DNA from: Streptomyces sp. Tu6071
GTDB lineage: Bacteria > Actinomycetota > Actinomycetes > Streptomycetales > Streptomycetaceae
Direction of reading: 5' to 3'
NCBI RefSeq assembly: GCF_000213055.1
Contig: NZ_CM001165.1
Location: forward strand, 5,168,945 to 5,232,944
DNA: 64,000 bases
Below are positions 53,845 to 64,000 of the stretch, piece by piece (position 1 is the first letter of the stretch; each line of letters opens with the position of its first letter). The notes beneath the pieces are model-generated. The model worked only from the letters and a program-made list of their open reading frames with translations. It was not told the origin of the DNA and made no database searches. Both the position numbers and the translations under genes were made by a program.

Positions 53845-56800
53845 ATGAAGGCGCTTTCCCCGGACGGAAGCGGCATACCCGCCGCTCCGCCGCTGCGCGT
53901 GCGCCTCCTCGGCGGATTCTCCGTCACCCGCGACGGAGGCGCGCCCTCCGCCCAGCGGTGGGCGCGGCCGAGCGCCCGCACCCTGGTCAAACTCCTCGCG
54001 GTGGCGCCGGGCCACCGGCTCCACCGCGAGGAGGTCATGAGCGTCTGCTGGCCCGAGGCGGACGCCCGCGCCGCCGCCGGGAGCCTGCGCGTCGCCCTGC
54101 ACGCGGCCCGCCACGCCCTCGAACCCGAGCTCCCCCCACGCGCCGCCTCCTCCTACCTCGTCGCCGACGGAGCGCTCCTCTCCCTCGCGCCCGGCCTCGT
54201 GCGGGTCGACGCCGACGAGGCCGAGAGCGTGGCACGCGCGGCCCTCCGCCTCGGCCACATGCCCGAACTCTCGGCGGCGCTCGGCCTGTTCACCGGCGAA
54301 CTGCTGCCCGAGGACCGCTACGCGCACTGGGCGGCGACCCGGCGCGGACAGCTCGCGCTCCTGCGCGAGCGGCTGCTGCTCCGCCTCGCGGAGGGACATC
54401 TCGACGCCGCCCCCGAACGGGCGGCGGCCTTCGCCCAGCAGGTCCTCGCGGCGAGCCCCGCCGAGGAACTGGCCCACCGCGTCCTCATCGACGCCCTGCT
54501 CCGCCAGGGCCTGCGCCGACGCGCCGTGCACCAGTACCACGTGTGCCGCGAGGCGCTCGACACGGAACTCGGCGTGCGTCCCGCCCCCGAGACGGAGCGT
54601 CTGCACCGCGCGGCCCTCGCCGCCGCCCCCGCCCCGCTGCCCCACCGCCCCGCCGCTGCCCGCGCCCGTCCGCGGGGTGCGCGGCGCCCTTCCGCTGCGC
54701 GGGCGCGCCGCCGCGCTGGAGCGGCTGCTCGCCCCGCAGGGCCCACCGGTCCGGCTCCTCACCGGTGAGGCGGGCGTGGGAAAGACGCGGCTCGCGGGCG
54801 AGGTCGCGCGCCGGGCGAGCGAGGCGGGCACGGCGGTGCTGTGGGGGAGCGGCCACGACGCCGAGGGGCACACCCCCTACGGGGCCTTCGCCGAAGCGCT
54901 CGACGGCTGGCTCGCCGAGCACACGGCGGCGGAACGGGCCGGGGTGGGCGCCGAGTACCCCCAACTCGCCTCCTTCCTGCCCTCCCTGGGCCGGGCCGGG
55001 GAAGCGCGCGGGCGCAGCCCGGAGGAGGAGCGCGACCGCCTCTTCCGGGCGAGCACGATGCTGCTCGCCGACCTCGCCACCCGGTGCCCCGTCCTCGTCG
55101 TCCTCGACGACCTGCACGCCGCCGACACCGGCTCCTTCCAGCTCCTGAGCCACCTGGCCCGCCGGTCCAGGGACCGCGGGACCGCGCTGCGCTTCCTCGT
55201 CACGTACCGGGAGGAGGAGGTGCCCGAGGGCGACGCGCGCCGCGCCGCCGTGACCGCGCTGCTACGCCAGCGACTTGCCGTGCGCGAGGAGGTGGCCCGC
55301 CTCGGAGAGCGCGACTGCCTCGCCGTGGCCAGGGACGCCGTGGCCGGGGACGGTGTGGCCGGGGACGGCGTGGCTGGGGACGGCGTGGCTGGGGACGCCG
55401 TGGCCGGGGCCCCGGACGGCGACTGGGCCCGGCGCGCGTGGGAACTGTCGCTGGGGAACCCGCTGTTCGCCGTGGAACTCGCCCGCGGCCTCGCCGAGGA
55501 CCCGGGCGGCGCCGGTACCGGACGCGCGCCCGAGGGTGTCCGCGAACTCGTCGCCGGGCGGCTGGCCCGCCTCGATCCCGACGCGCGCCGCGTGGTCGAG
55601 GCGCTGTCCGTCGCGGGCGGCGAGGCCGCGCTGTCCGAACTGCTCGACGTCGCCGCGCACGGCCTGCGTCCTCCCCTGGCGGGCCACTCGGCGGCCGAGG
55701 CCCTGGAGCGGGCCGTCGCCGCCTCGATCGTCGAGGAACGCGAGGTCGTGGTGGCCGGGCGCCCCGAGGAAGGTCTCGCGTTCCGCCACCCGCTCGTCCG
55801 CCTGACCTGCTACGAACGGCTGAGCGCCGCACGCCGCAGAGGACTGCACGCCGCCTTCGCGCGCGCCGTCGCGCACCGCCGCCCGGACGCCGTCGACACC
55901 CTCGCCTCGCACTACACGCGCGCCGACGACCCGCGCGCCGCCGACTACCTGCGCCGCGCGGCCGAGCGGGCGGCGGGCCTCTACGCGAACGACACCGCCG
56001 ACCGCTACTACCGCGACCTCGTCGCCCGGCTCGACGTGGACGCCGCCCGTGCCCGCCTCGCGCACGCCCACGTCCTGCGCAGGATGGGCGACTACGAGCG
56101 GGCGGTCGAGGTGCTGCGCCTCGCTCTCGCCGAGTTCGAGCGGCGCGGCGAGCACGACGACACGGTGCACACGGCCGCGCTGCTCGCCGAGACCCTCGGC
56201 AAGACCAGCGCGCCCGCCGCCGCCCGGCGCGTCCTGCGCGAGCACCCGGTCACGCCGGACACGGCCCCGGCCCCGGCGGCGAGCCACCACCTCGCCCGCT
56301 CCCTCGTCCTGTGCGTGCGGGGGCGGTACGCGGCGGGGGCCGAGGCGACGCGGCAGGCCCTCGCCGCCGCCCGGCGGGTGCCGGGGACGGCCGGGGAGGG
56401 CCTCATCGCGCGGGCCTACGCCCTGCGCGCGGCCAACCTCGGCCTGGCCGGGCGCTTCGACCGGGCCCGCGAGGCGGGGGACCGCGCGCTGCCCCCGGCC
56501 GAGGCGTACGGGGACCCGACCCTGCTCGGCTCCGTGCTCTCCACACTGCGCGAGAACGCGCGGCGGGCCGGACGGCTCCACGAGGCCCTGGAGACCGGTT
56601 CCCGCGCGCTCGCCCTCGCCGAGCACTCCGGCGACCCGACCGCCGCCGCCTTCGAACGCGCCAACCTCGCCGAACTGCGGCTCCTGCTCGGCGAACCCGA
56701 ACCCGCCCGCGCGCTCGCCGAACAGGCCGTGACGGGCGCCGAGCCCTACGACGCCTGGTGCTTCCCGTACGCCCTCACGACGCTCGCGCGCGTCCGCGCG

Positions 56801-57280
56801 CACCTCGGCGGGACGGCCGAGGCCACCGCCCTGCTGGACCGCGCGGAGAAGGTCGCCGCCGCGCACGGCGACCGGCAGGCCGAGCACGAGGGCCGCACCG
56901 CCCGCGCCGAACTCGCCCTGCACGCCCGCCGCCCCGAGGAGGCGCTCCGCGCGCTCGAAGGCCACCGCGCCGACGCCCCTGTCCTCGCCGCCTGGGCGGA
57001 ACTCCTGTGCGGCAGGCCCGCGGACGGCCTCCGCCTCGCCCGCGCCGAAGCCACCCGGGCACGGCGCACGGGGGAGCGCCTGGCCGAGATCGAGGCACGC
57101 CTCGCCCTCGCCACCTGCCTCTCCCGGCTCACCCGCACGACCGAGGGAGCCCGCGAGCTCGCCCGCGCGGAATCACAGGCCCGCACCCTCCCCTACCCAG
57201 CGGGAACCCGCCGAGCGACCTGGGCCAGACAACTGCTCCCACCACCGGACGAGAAAACCGCACCTCCGCCGCCACGCTGA
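53845..57280 (+). pseudogene. BTAD-AAA-TPR transcriptional regulator split by a frameshift
   Basis: The first frame (from ATG 53845) encodes an OmpR-like DNA-binding domain (LRVRLLGGFSVTRDGGAPSA, KLLAVAPGHRLHREEVMSV) and a BTAD domain (YAHWAATRRGQLALLRERLL, RAVHQYHVCREALDTELGVR). After LHRAALAAAPAPLP near 54,610-54,670 the sense passes to frame 2. This continues with LRGRAAALERLLAPQG and the Walker A GEAGVGKTRL, then CPVLVVLDDLHAADTGSFQL, and ends in TPR-like repeats and LPYPAGTRRATWARQLL. The whole would be ~1,140 residues, like AfsR/SARP-LuxR-type large regulators. The shift falls in a C-run and may be a real mutation, a programmed event or a sequencing error. If real, the regulator is disrupted, but a standalone AAA-TPR part could begin at GTG 54677. 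A 15-bp repeat inside (55,341-55,405) encodes GDGVA units. Confidence 0.75.
55341..55410 (+). repeat. 15-bp tandem repeat inside the AAA-TPR region
   Basis: The DNA encodes VAGDGVAGDGVAGDGVAGDA. The unit GTGGCCGGGGACGGT recurs about four times with slight changes, adding a Gly-Asp-Ala linker in the regulator and likely variable in length. Confidence 0.8.
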
Positions 57281-57747
57281 CCGGCCAAGGCCCTCCGGGC
57301 AGAGGGAGAGGCCGGTGCCCGGCCGGACCCGCGGCCTCACCGAGCCCTCGCACCGTACGGCGCCCGCCTCGTACGCGCGCCCGCCGGGGGACTGCCTGGG
57401 GCGGGTGATCACGCCCGTGTCCGTGCCCCGCTCGGCGCCGAACTCGGCCGCCCGCCCGGCGAGTCCGGCGTCGTGGAGCACTCCCTCGGCCGCTCGCACG
57501 CCGACACCCGTACGGCCAAGCTCTCGACGCCCTGACCGCGCGCTTCGCGGAGGTCAGCGGGCCGGGCCTCCGCGCGGCGGCCGTGGGATTCGGCGGCTGC
57601 GCGGGCGGCCTGACGTCGGCCGTACGTCTCACGGGGCCGGGCGCGGTGGTCTTCGACGCCATGCGTCGACTTCGCACCCGGCTGGGGCGGCGGGCCCGGT
57701 CGGTTCCGTCGCTTGGGCCGTGTGGAGACGGGCGGTGGCTCTCCCGC
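57281..57747. other. Gap with possible small gene remnants
   Basis: The gap starts with a hairpin-like dyad (ACCGGCC at 57280 and GGCCGGT at 57310, enclosing CCCTC/GAGGG arms), a possible terminator. Plus-strand frames contain short protein-like pieces (LDALTARFAEVSGPGL and AAVGFGGCAGGLTSAVRLTG) that I cannot assign; they could be a decayed gene. Confidence 0.4.
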
Positions 57748-59583
57748 TCAGCTCTCGACGTCCACGCCGTACCCCCGGGCCAGGGCGTCGAGTCCGTGGT
57801 CGTAGCCCTGCCCGACGGCGCGGAAGCGCCATACGGGACCGCGTCGGTAGAACTCGGCGAGGATCAGCGTGCGTTCGGTGGTGGCGGCGTCCAGCGTGGC
57901 GCGGGCCAGCGGGGCGGCGCCGTGGCCGGGGCTGACGGCGATCTGGACGGCGCCGACCTCCCCGAAGGTGGCGTCCCCGTCGACGGCCGCCGCGACGACG
58001 ATCCGGCGCGAAGCGGGGGGCAGAGCGCCGAGAGACAGGTCGAAGGACTGCTCCGCCGGGCCGTCGGTGAGCAGCCGGACGGTCCCGGCGGGATTCTCCG
58101 GGGCGCCGTAGAAGACGAAGTCCTCGTCGAAGGTCACCTGTTCGTCCTCGTCGAGCACGAACGCGACGACATCGACCGCGCACCGCCCCCGGGACGCCCA
58201 GCTCGCGGTGGCGCGCCAGGTGAACAGCTCCGCCTCGGGGGAGGACACCGGCAGATCGACGACGCCACCGCGAGGCAGGACGAGCGGCGGTACGGGGCGC
58301 GGGGCGTCGGCCCGCTCCGCCCCCTCGCTCCTCGGCGGCGCCGCCGATGCCGGAGCGGCGAGCCACGCCTCGTCGTGGACGGGCAGCCCGAGTCCGGCGA
58401 TCTTGGGCAGACGGCGGTCCGCTTGCCCGTCGGCGAGGCGGACGACATCGGTGACGCTGCGGGAGAGATTGACGGCGGCGGACCCGCCCAGCTCCACGAT
58501 CCGGGCGCGCGCGGCCGAGGCCGCTTCGTGCGACCCACCGAGAACGAGCACGCGCCGCCCCGCCAACGGTGTGCCCGGCGTGGGAACGGCGGGCAGGGCG
58601 GACGGCGTGTTCCGGGGTGCCGGCACGACCGGGACGGATCGGCTGTTCGGCGGGGCGGCCTGATGGGGCGTGCCGGACCGCACCGCCCCGAGCAGTCGCA
58701 GGAAGGCGTGCTCGTCGATGACGGGCACCCCCTCGGCGGCGGCCCTCCGTGCCTTGGCCGAACCGGACGCGGGCTCATTGGTGACGAGCACACTCGTGTG
58801 CCCGCTGACCGAGGACATCACGTTCAGTCCGGCGGCCACCGAGCGGGCGACCAACTCGGCCCGCGACGTCGCGGTCTGCCCCGTGAGGGCGATCTTCATC
58901 CCCTGGACGAGCCGGCCCCCGGGCTCCATGCGCCCCGGATTCCGGTACGCGCAGGGGGTTTTCGGCGGCTGCGGGGCGAACTGCGGGTCCTGCCGCGGTG
59001 GACACGTCACGAAAGGCAGCGGAAGGTCGAGCCGGGCGGCCTCCCGCAGAGTGGCGCGGAAGATCCCGGCCAGTACCCGGGTGTCGTCGAGGGCGTCGTG
59101 CGCCCTTGTCCGCGGCACGCCGTAGTGCGCCGCCAGGGAGTCGAGCTTCATGTCCCTGGTGGGCGGATCGACCTGGCGATTGAGCGCCAGGGTGCACAAC
59201 CGGCGCGTGACCGGCAGGTAGAGCCGGGCGCGGGCGAACTCATGGGCCAGGAAGTCGTAGTCGAACTGCGCGTTGTGGGCCACGAGAACACGGTCCTGGA
59301 GCATCGCCCCGAGCCGCCCGGCGATCTGGTCGAAGGCCGGCGCGCCGCTCAGCCGCTCCCGGGTCAGTCCGTGCACGTCCACCGGCCCCGGATCGCACCC
59401 GGGATCGACCAGCGTGGAGAACTCCCCGGTCTGCTCCCCGTCGGGTCCCATCGTCACGACCGCGACCGACAGGACACGGTCGCGCCGGGCCATCAGCCCT
59501 GAGGTCTCCACGTCGACCAGCGCCCAGTCGTGGGCGTAGTCGGCCATGGCGGACATGTCGAAGGAGGGCACGACGAGACTCAT
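57748..59583 (-). CDS. Exonuclease-BRCT-TerD fusion protein
   Basis: 611 residues from ATG 59583; the longer in-frame start lacks homology-like sequence. An N-terminal DEDDh exonuclease (about 1-190) has [59 protein letters not shown] and [16 protein letters not shown]-type segments follow ([20 protein letters not shown] and [20 protein letters not shown]). A C-terminal TerD domain has [34 protein letters not shown] and [20 protein letters not shown]. TerD binds calcium and is linked to tellurite, stress and phage resistance; the fusion links nucleic-acid processing to that module. It is isolated from a ter operon. Confidence 0.88.
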   Translation of the reverse strand: MSLVVPSFDMSAMADYAHDWALVDVETSGLMARRDRVLSVAVVTMGPDGEQTGEFSTLVDPGCDPGPVDVHGLTRERLSGAPAFDQIAGRLGAMLQDRVLVAHNAQFDYDFLAHEFARARLYLPVTRRLCTLALNRQVDPPTRDMKLDSLAAHYGVPRTRAHDALDDTRVLAGIFRATLREAARLDLPLPFVTCPPRQDPQFAPQPPKTPCAYRNPGRMEPGGRLVQGMKIALTGQTATSRAELVARSVAAGLNVMSSVSGHTSVLVTNEPASGSAKARRAAAEGVPVIDEHAFLRLLGAVRSGTPHQAAPPNSRSVPVVPAPRNTPSALPAVPTPGTPLAGRRVLVLGGSHEAASAARARIVELGGSAAVNLSRSVTDVVRLADGQADRRLPKIAGLGLPVHDEAWLAAPASAAPPRSEGAERADAPRPVPPLVLPRGGVVDLPVSSPEAELFTWRATASWASRGRCAVDVVAFVLDEDEQVTFDEDFVFYGAPENPAGTVRLLTDGPAEQSFDLSLGALPPASRRIVVAAAVDGDATFGEVGAVQIAVSPGHGAAPLARATLDAATTERTLILAEFYRRGPVWRFRAVGQGYDHGLDALARGYGVDVES

Positions 59584-59790
59584 GAGGCCAAGGATGCGGC
59601 GATATACAACACCCCTACAAGCGGTACATCCCTTTGTCCGGATTCGAGCCGCACCCTCGCGTCCGAGGCGGGGGAGAGCCCGGACGCGGGCGAGGCGAGG
59701 GACACTTCCGGCTCGCGCCCGGGGACCCAGGACCCCCCGCACGACGAAAGCGCCCTCCCGAGGGAGGGCGCGGCATGCCAGTACCCGTGG

Positions 59791-59863
59791 CGCCCCCGGC
59801 AGGACTCGAACCTGCGGCCAAGCGCTTAGAAGGCGCCTGCTCTATCCACTGAGCTACGGGGGC
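59791..59863 (-). tRNA. tRNA-Arg (UCU anticodon)
   Basis: A 73-nt cloverleaf on the minus strand: acceptor stem GCCCCCG/CGGGGGC, D-arm GCTC...GAGC, anticodon stem GGCGC/GCGCT around the loop CTTCTAA (anticodon TCT), T-arm GCAGG TTCGAAC CTGC with a 3' discriminator G. It reads AGA, a rare codon in GC-rich actinomycetes. CCA is not encoded. It lies between the TerD fusion and the GTPase genes with no sign of an integrated element at the 3' end. Confidence 0.93.
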
Positions 59864-60175
59864 CGGTCGTGTGCGGCCGGTGGCCGGGAGCCCTGGTACG
59901 GGCAGGGCGGTGACCTTGCCGGGGACAAGGATAGGGCTCCGGGGTCCGTGTCCCTGCTGCTTCGCCTGCGCGCCACGTTGTGTAGGTTCAGTGAAGCGGT
60001 CCCGATAATCGCAGGCAGGTGCGAATCACGCATCGTTTTGAGGCCCACCGGTGCCAGGGTGTTGTGCACTCGTTATCCCTCGGCCTTCCCGCTCCCTTCC
60101 ACCGCCCGGGTTCCCTTGCCACGCGGAAGCGGCCAAACGCTTCAATATGTCGCCAAAACCGGGCATTCTGCGCAT

Positions 60176-62074
60176 GTGGTGACCTTGGATGCACGGCCTC
60201 AGCTTCTCGACGCCCTTACCGACCTGCGCGACCGCGTCGCCGCCGTGCGCTGCCCCCTGCCACTGCCAGGCGCTCCACGCGCCCGCGCCAACAGGGACGA
60301 ACTGCTCGCCCAGCTCGACGACTACCTCCTTCCCCGCCTGCGCACGCCCGAGGCCCCGCTCCTCGCCGTCGTCGGCGGCTCGACCGGCGCGGGCAAGTCG
60401 ACCCTCGTCAACTCGCTCGTCGGCCGCCGGGTCAGCGAGGCCGGGGTCCTGCGCCCCACGACCCGCAACCCGGTGCTCGTCTGCCACCCCGACGACCACC
60501 ACTGGTTCGCCGACCTGCGCGTCCTCCCCGAACTGACCCGCGTCTGGGTCCCTCGCCAGGACTCCGCCCGCCCGGCGGACCACTCCGGTTACAGCGGCTA
60601 CGAGGAAACCGACGCTCCCTACGAGGACGAGTACGGCGCCTACGACGACGAGGGCTACGACACCGCCGAGGAGAGCCGCGGCCGGGTGCTCCGCATCGAG
60701 ACCGCCGAAGCCCTGCCGCCCGGACTCGCCCTGCTCGACGCCCCCGACATCGACTCCCTCGTGGTCCGCAACCGCCTCCTCGCCGCCGAACTCATCTGCG
60801 CCGCCGACATCTGGATCATGGTGACGACCGCGAGCCGGTACGCCGACGCCGTGCCCTGGCACCTCCTGCGCACCGCGAAGGAACAGCGGGCCACGCTCCT
60901 CACCGTGCTCGACCGCGTGCCCCACCAGGTGCTCGGCGAGGTCTCGCAGCGGTACGGGGCACTCCTCACCAAGGCCGGGCTCGGCCACGTCCCCCGCTTC
61001 ACCGTCCCGGAACTCCCCGAGTCCACCGGCGGAGGAGGGCTCCTGCCCGCCACCGCCGTCGCCCCGCTGCGCGCCTGGCTCGCGCACCGCGCCGCCGACC
61101 CGTACGCACGGGCCCGCGCCGTCGGCCGCACGGCACGCGGCGCGCTCGGCTCCCTGCGCCGCCGCATGCCCGAACTCGCCGCCGCCGTCGCCGCCCAGTA
61201 CGCCGCCGCCGTCCGGCTCAGCACCGCCGTGGACGAGGCCCACGCCCTCGAACACGCGCGCCTCCACGAACGGCTCCAGGACGGCGCCGTCCTCGCCGGG
61301 GACGCCCTCAAGCGCTGGCAGGCCCACCCGGTCGACTGCACCTCCGCCGAACTCCTCGACGCCCTCGTCGACAGCCTCGCCGCCCTCCTGCTCTGCGCCG
61401 TCACCGCCGCGGACGAGCACATCGACGCCCGCTGGCGCCGCGAACCCGCCGCCCGCGCCCCCGAACTGCGCCCCTCCTCCACGGCGGACACGGAATCGCT
61501 CGCCCACCGCATCGGTGTCGCGGTCCGGCGCTGGCGGCGAGTCGTCGAGGAGTACGCGGAGGAAGAGGTGCGCGCGCTCGACCACTCCACGGCCCCCGAC
61601 CCGGAGTCCGTCACGGCGCTCCTCGTCACCGCGCTGCTCGGCGGCCGGCGCGGCGGGGTCGCGGGCGAGTCGCTCGCCGAACGGATCGGCGCGGAGGCCG
61701 CGGTACGCCTTCGCGACCGGGGCGGCGAACTCCTCGGCGAATGCCTCGACCGCGTACTCGGCGCCGAACGCGAACGCCGCCTCGCCCCGCTCGACGCCCT
61801 CGGCATCGGCCACGAACCGCAGTCCGCGCTCATCGCCGCGCTCTCCGTCGTGGAGAAGGTGCGCGAGGTACGGCCCGCCGTCATCCCCCGGCCCGAGTCC
61901 GTCGCCGTACCCGTACCCGCCATCGCGCCGAGCCCCGTCGCCGCGGCTGCCGCCCCCGAGGCGTTCGCCGCCGCCGACACCGCCGCACGCGGTCCGGTGC
62001 CGGCCGCCGCCGGGGCGGGCCACGCGGAAGACCACGCCCGAGCCGCCGAGACAGAAGGAGGGGCGAGCGCGTGA
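60176..62074 (+). CDS. Dynamin-like GTPase, first of a pair
   Basis: About 632 residues from GTG 60176 (an adjacent GTG at 60179 is equally possible). It begins [19 protein letters not shown]. The P-loop lies in [20 protein letters not shown] (about residue 63-80), the switch region with [20 protein letters not shown], the G3 DxxG-like DAPDIDS and a helical stalk with [14 protein letters not shown]. An acidic Tyr/Asp/Glu loop sits at ~140-170. Its stop overlaps the next GTG, so the pair is coupled. Such pairs are widespread in Streptomyces and are thought to act at the membrane in cell division or vesicle-like remodelling. Confidence 0.9.
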   Translation: MVTLDARPQLLDALTDLRDRVAAVRCPLPLPGAPRARANRDELLAQLDDYLLPRLRTPEAPLLAVVGGSTGAGKSTLVNSLVGRRVSEAGVLRPTTRNPVLVCHPDDHHWFADLRVLPELTRVWVPRQDSARPADHSGYSGYEETDAPYEDEYGAYDDEGYDTAEESRGRVLRIETAEALPPGLALLDAPDIDSLVVRNRLLAAELICAADIWIMVTTASRYADAVPWHLLRTAKEQRATLLTVLDRVPHQVLGEVSQRYGALLTKAGLGHVPRFTVPELPESTGGGGLLPATAVAPLRAWLAHRAADPYARARAVGRTARGALGSLRRRMPELAAAVAAQYAAAVRLSTAVDEAHALEHARLHERLQDGAVLAGDALKRWQAHPVDCTSAELLDALVDSLAALLLCAVTAADEHIDARWRREPAARAPELRPSSTADTESLAHRIGVAVRRWRRVVEEYAEEEVRALDHSTAPDPESVTALLVTALLGGRRGGVAGESLAERIGAEAAVRLRDRGGELLGECLDRVLGAERERRLAPLDALGIGHEPQSALIAALSVVEKVREVRPAVIPRPESVAVPVPAIAPSPVAAAAAPEAFAAADTAARGPVPAAAGAGHAEDHARAAETEGGASA

Positions 62075-64000
62075 GCACCGCCGCCACCGAACACCAGGAC
62101 CACCCCGGCAGCGCCTCCGACACCCCCGAGGGGCGCGGCGGCCACCTCCCCGCCCCGGAGCACCCGGCACCCGAAACCCCTGCGGCCGACGCCGTGGGCG
62201 AGGCCGCCGCCCATGGCGCGTCCGGGGCGCCGGGCACCGCCGGAGGCGCGTCGGGCTCCCACCCGGGAGAGGGCGCCACACCCGGTGCCGCGCGGGTGCC
62301 CGCCCCGGCCGACGGGACCACGCCCCGGACCGGCCCGCTTCCGGGACGTGCGGAGCACACTCCTCAGGCCGCCACGAGCCCCGTCGCGGAAGGGGCTCAG
62401 CCTTTCGGGGCCGGGGCAGAGCCCGTCGAGACGGACCCCCGAACCCCCGCCGAAGACGCCACCTCCGCCCAGCACACGGGCGGTACCGATGTCAGGGCGA
62501 ACGCTCAGCGCCCGGCCTTCGACGACGGGCTCATCGCGCGCCGCGCGGGGCCGGGCGGTACGTGCCCGGACCTCACGACGCGCGAGGCCACCGGCAGCCG
62601 CGGCGGCGGGGCGGAGGTGCGGGCCTTCCGCGAGGGTCCGCTGCGGGAACGGCTCGACGCGTTGCGCGAACTCGTCGGCCTGTCCCGCGCCCGCCTCGAC
62701 GAGGACACCCTCGTCGAGGCGGGGCGTGTGCTCGACGAGGCCGCCGCGCGCGGCCGACTCTCCGGCCGCCACACCGTCGTCGCGCTCGCCGGGGCCACGG
62801 GGAGCGGCAAGTCGACGCTCTTCAACACCCTCGCGGGCGCCAACATCTCCGACACCGGCGTCCGGCGGCCCACCACCTCCGCACCCCTGGCGTGCAGCTG
62901 GACGGACGGCGCCGCCGGGCTGCTCGACCGGATCGGGGTTCCCGGACGGCTGCGACGCCGGCCCGTACTGCCCCCCGAGGGCGACGGGGAACTCAGCGGG
63001 CTCGTCCTCGTCGACCTGCCCGACCACGACTCGGCGGCGGCCGAGCACCGCGCCCAGGTCGACCGTGTGCTGGGCCTCGTCGACGCCGTCATCTGGGTCG
63101 TCGACCCGGAGAAATACGCCGACGCCGTCCTCCACGAGCGCTATCTGCGCCCCCTCGCGGGGCACGCCGAGGTCACGTTCGTCGTCCTGAATCAGGTCGA
63201 CCGGCTCCCCGCCGAGGCCGCCGACCTCGTCCTCGACGACCTGCGCCGCCTGCTCGACGAGGACGGCATGCCCCTCGGCGAACACGGCGAACCCGGCGCC
63301 ACGGTCCTCGCCCTCTCCGCTCTCAGCGGCGAAGGGGTCGGTGAACTGCGCGAGATGCTCGGCGAGTTCGTCGGCGAGCGCCGCGCCGCCGCACGCCGTC
63401 TCGCCGCCGACATCGATCTCGTCGCCGAACGCCTGCGCCCCCTCTACGCGGCCGGGCGCACCCCCGGGCTCAGCGAGGACGCCCGCGTCGCCTTCGCCGA
63501 CCGGCTCGCCGAAGCCGTCGGCGCCACGGCCGCCGGCGAGGCGGCGGAACGCGCCTGGCGCCGCAACGCCAACCGCGCCTGCGGCACCCCGTGGCTGCGG
63601 CTGTGGCACCGGTACGAGGAGCGCCGCGCCACCGAGCAGCCCCGCCCCGCCCCCGAGCCGCCGCGCGAACCGGAACCGGTCGCGCGCCAACGGGTCGAAC
63701 AGGCCGTGCGCACCGTGGGCGAGGAGGCCGCGCGCGGCCTGCCCGAACCGTGGGGCGTCGCGGTCCGCGAGACGGCGGTACGTGGCACGAAGGGCCTTCC
63801 GCGCGCGCTCGACACCCTCGCCGAACGCGCCACGCGCCCCGCCGCGAGGCCCCCGCGACCCGGCTGGTGGCCGGTCGCCGTCGCGACCCAGGTGCTCATG
63901 ACGGCGCTCCAGGTCATCGGCGCACTGTGGCTGTTCGCCCAGGTGACCGGGGTACTGGCCCCCGAGGTGACGATCGCGGCGCTGCTCCTGGGCACGGGCG
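62071..64000 (+). CDS. YfjP-family GTPase, second of the pair, runs off the window
   Basis: The frame is open from GTG 62071 (GTGA overlap) to the window end without a stop, so the 3' end is missing. The first ~170 residues are Pro/Ala/Glu-rich and disordered. The GTPase domain has [20 protein letters not shown] (P-loop near residue 242), [10 protein letters not shown] (switch I), [13 protein letters not shown] (G3), VVLNQVDRL (G4, NQVD) and [10 protein letters not shown] (G5). Near the end a membrane span begins ([20 protein letters not shown]). This is the DnaK/YfjP-like GTPase partner that anchors to the membrane. Confidence 0.9.
   Translation, partial: MSTAATEHQDHPGSASDTPEGRGGHLPAPEHPAPETPAADAVGEAAAHGASGAPGTAGGASGSHPGEGATPGAARVPAPADGTTPRTGPLPGRAEHTPQAATSPVAEGAQPFGAGAEPVETDPRTPAEDATSAQHTGGTDVRANAQRPAFDDGLIARRAGPGGTCPDLTTREATGSRGGGAEVRAFREGPLRERLDALRELVGLSRARLDEDTLVEAGRVLDEAAARGRLSGRHTVVALAGATGSGKSTLFNTLAGANISDTGVRRPTTSAPLACSWTDGAAGLLDRIGVPGRLRRRPVLPPEGDGELSGLVLVDLPDHDSAAAEHRAQVDRVLGLVDAVIWVVDPEKYADAVLHERYLRPLAGHAEVTFVVLNQVDRLPAEAADLVLDDLRRLLDEDGMPLGEHGEPGATVLALSALSGEGVGELREMLGEFVGERRAAARRLAADIDLVAERLRPLYAAGRTPGLSEDARVAFADRLAEAVGATAAGEAAERAWRRNANRACGTPWLRLWHRYEERRATEQPRPAPEPPREPEPVARQRVEQAVRTVGEEAARGLPEPWGVAVRETAVRGTKGLPRALDTLAERATRPAARPPRPGWWPVAVATQVLMTALQVIGALWLFAQVTGVLAPEVTIAALLLGTG

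Noticed and set aside
57315..57935. Plus-strand frame beginning MPGRTRGLTEPS
   Set aside because: Overlaps the 3' end of the TerD fusion on the other strand and shows no domain; treated as an artefact or remnant.
59864..60175. Possible integration site at the tRNA-Arg gene
   Set aside because: No integrase or duplicated tRNA 3' end is nearby; the flanking genes are ordinary chromosomal genes.
1..64000. CRISPR arrays or complete insertion sequences
   Set aside because: No regularly spaced repeats with unique spacers and no transposase with terminal inverted repeats were seen; the tandem arrays found have no spacers.

Overview
The window is high-GC actinomycete DNA, most likely Streptomyces or a close relative. 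Very high third-position GC, many GTG starts, ATGA/GTGA start-stop overlaps, and typical families (XRE+DUF397 pair, DUF6313, CU044_5270, BTAD/AAA regulator, PucR, TerD, DevR/DevS-like pair) support this. No taxonomic marker was tested.

Positions 1-16,750 are the accessory part. A 5'-incomplete secreted DNRLRE/LamG protein is followed, after a strong hairpin, by a 2,331-residue secreted RHS polymorphic toxin. Its C-terminus carries a Hint (pretoxin) domain and a roughly 124-residue toxin module that looks like an ADP-ribosyltransferase, with a putative immunity gene immediately downstream. After a terminator comes about 6 kb of decayed DNA. It holds a truncated tyrosine integrase fused tail-to-tail with a truncated GntR regulator, an intact pair of small genes (one DUF7848-like), a frameshifted XRE/PLD-like regulator, a Nudix gene with an internal deletion, an orphan toxin tip that still carries the end of a Hint domain, and a nonsense-mutated immunity gene. 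A second, more degraded integrase tail, a frameshifted deaminase toxin tip and an intact SMI1/KNR4 (SUKH) immunity gene close the region. I read this as an orphan toxin/immunity cassette array behind an RHS gene, bounded by integrase remnants.

Positions 16,800-33,300 are metabolic and regulatory: amino-acid permease, DAP/ornithine-type decarboxylase, TetR regulator divergent from a peroxiredoxin-like protein, PucR regulator, several small conserved genes, a DUF6313 membrane operon, an XRE+DUF397 pair opposite two small ORFs, a DevR-like response regulator, an SDR/HxlR divergent pair and a DevS-like GAF histidine kinase.

Positions 33,380-45,700 hold an orphan cytochrome oxidase subunit I with a small membrane partner, an internally duplicated ABC-2/Pip-like membrane protein with a TetR regulator, an ECF sigma/CU044_5270 operon, an HdeD-like protein, and a partner-switching operon (SpoIIE phosphatase, B12-binding protein, STAS protein).

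Positions 46,000-64,000 hold a secreted subtilase/VCBS-repeat operon, a second ECF sigma/membrane protein operon, a BTAD-AAA-TPR regulator split by a frameshift, an exonuclease-BRCT-TerD fusion, tRNA-Arg(UCU), and a coupled pair of dynamin/YfjP-type GTPases, the second of which runs off the window. Short GC-rich tandem repeats of 24-36 bp recur in several intergenic gaps.
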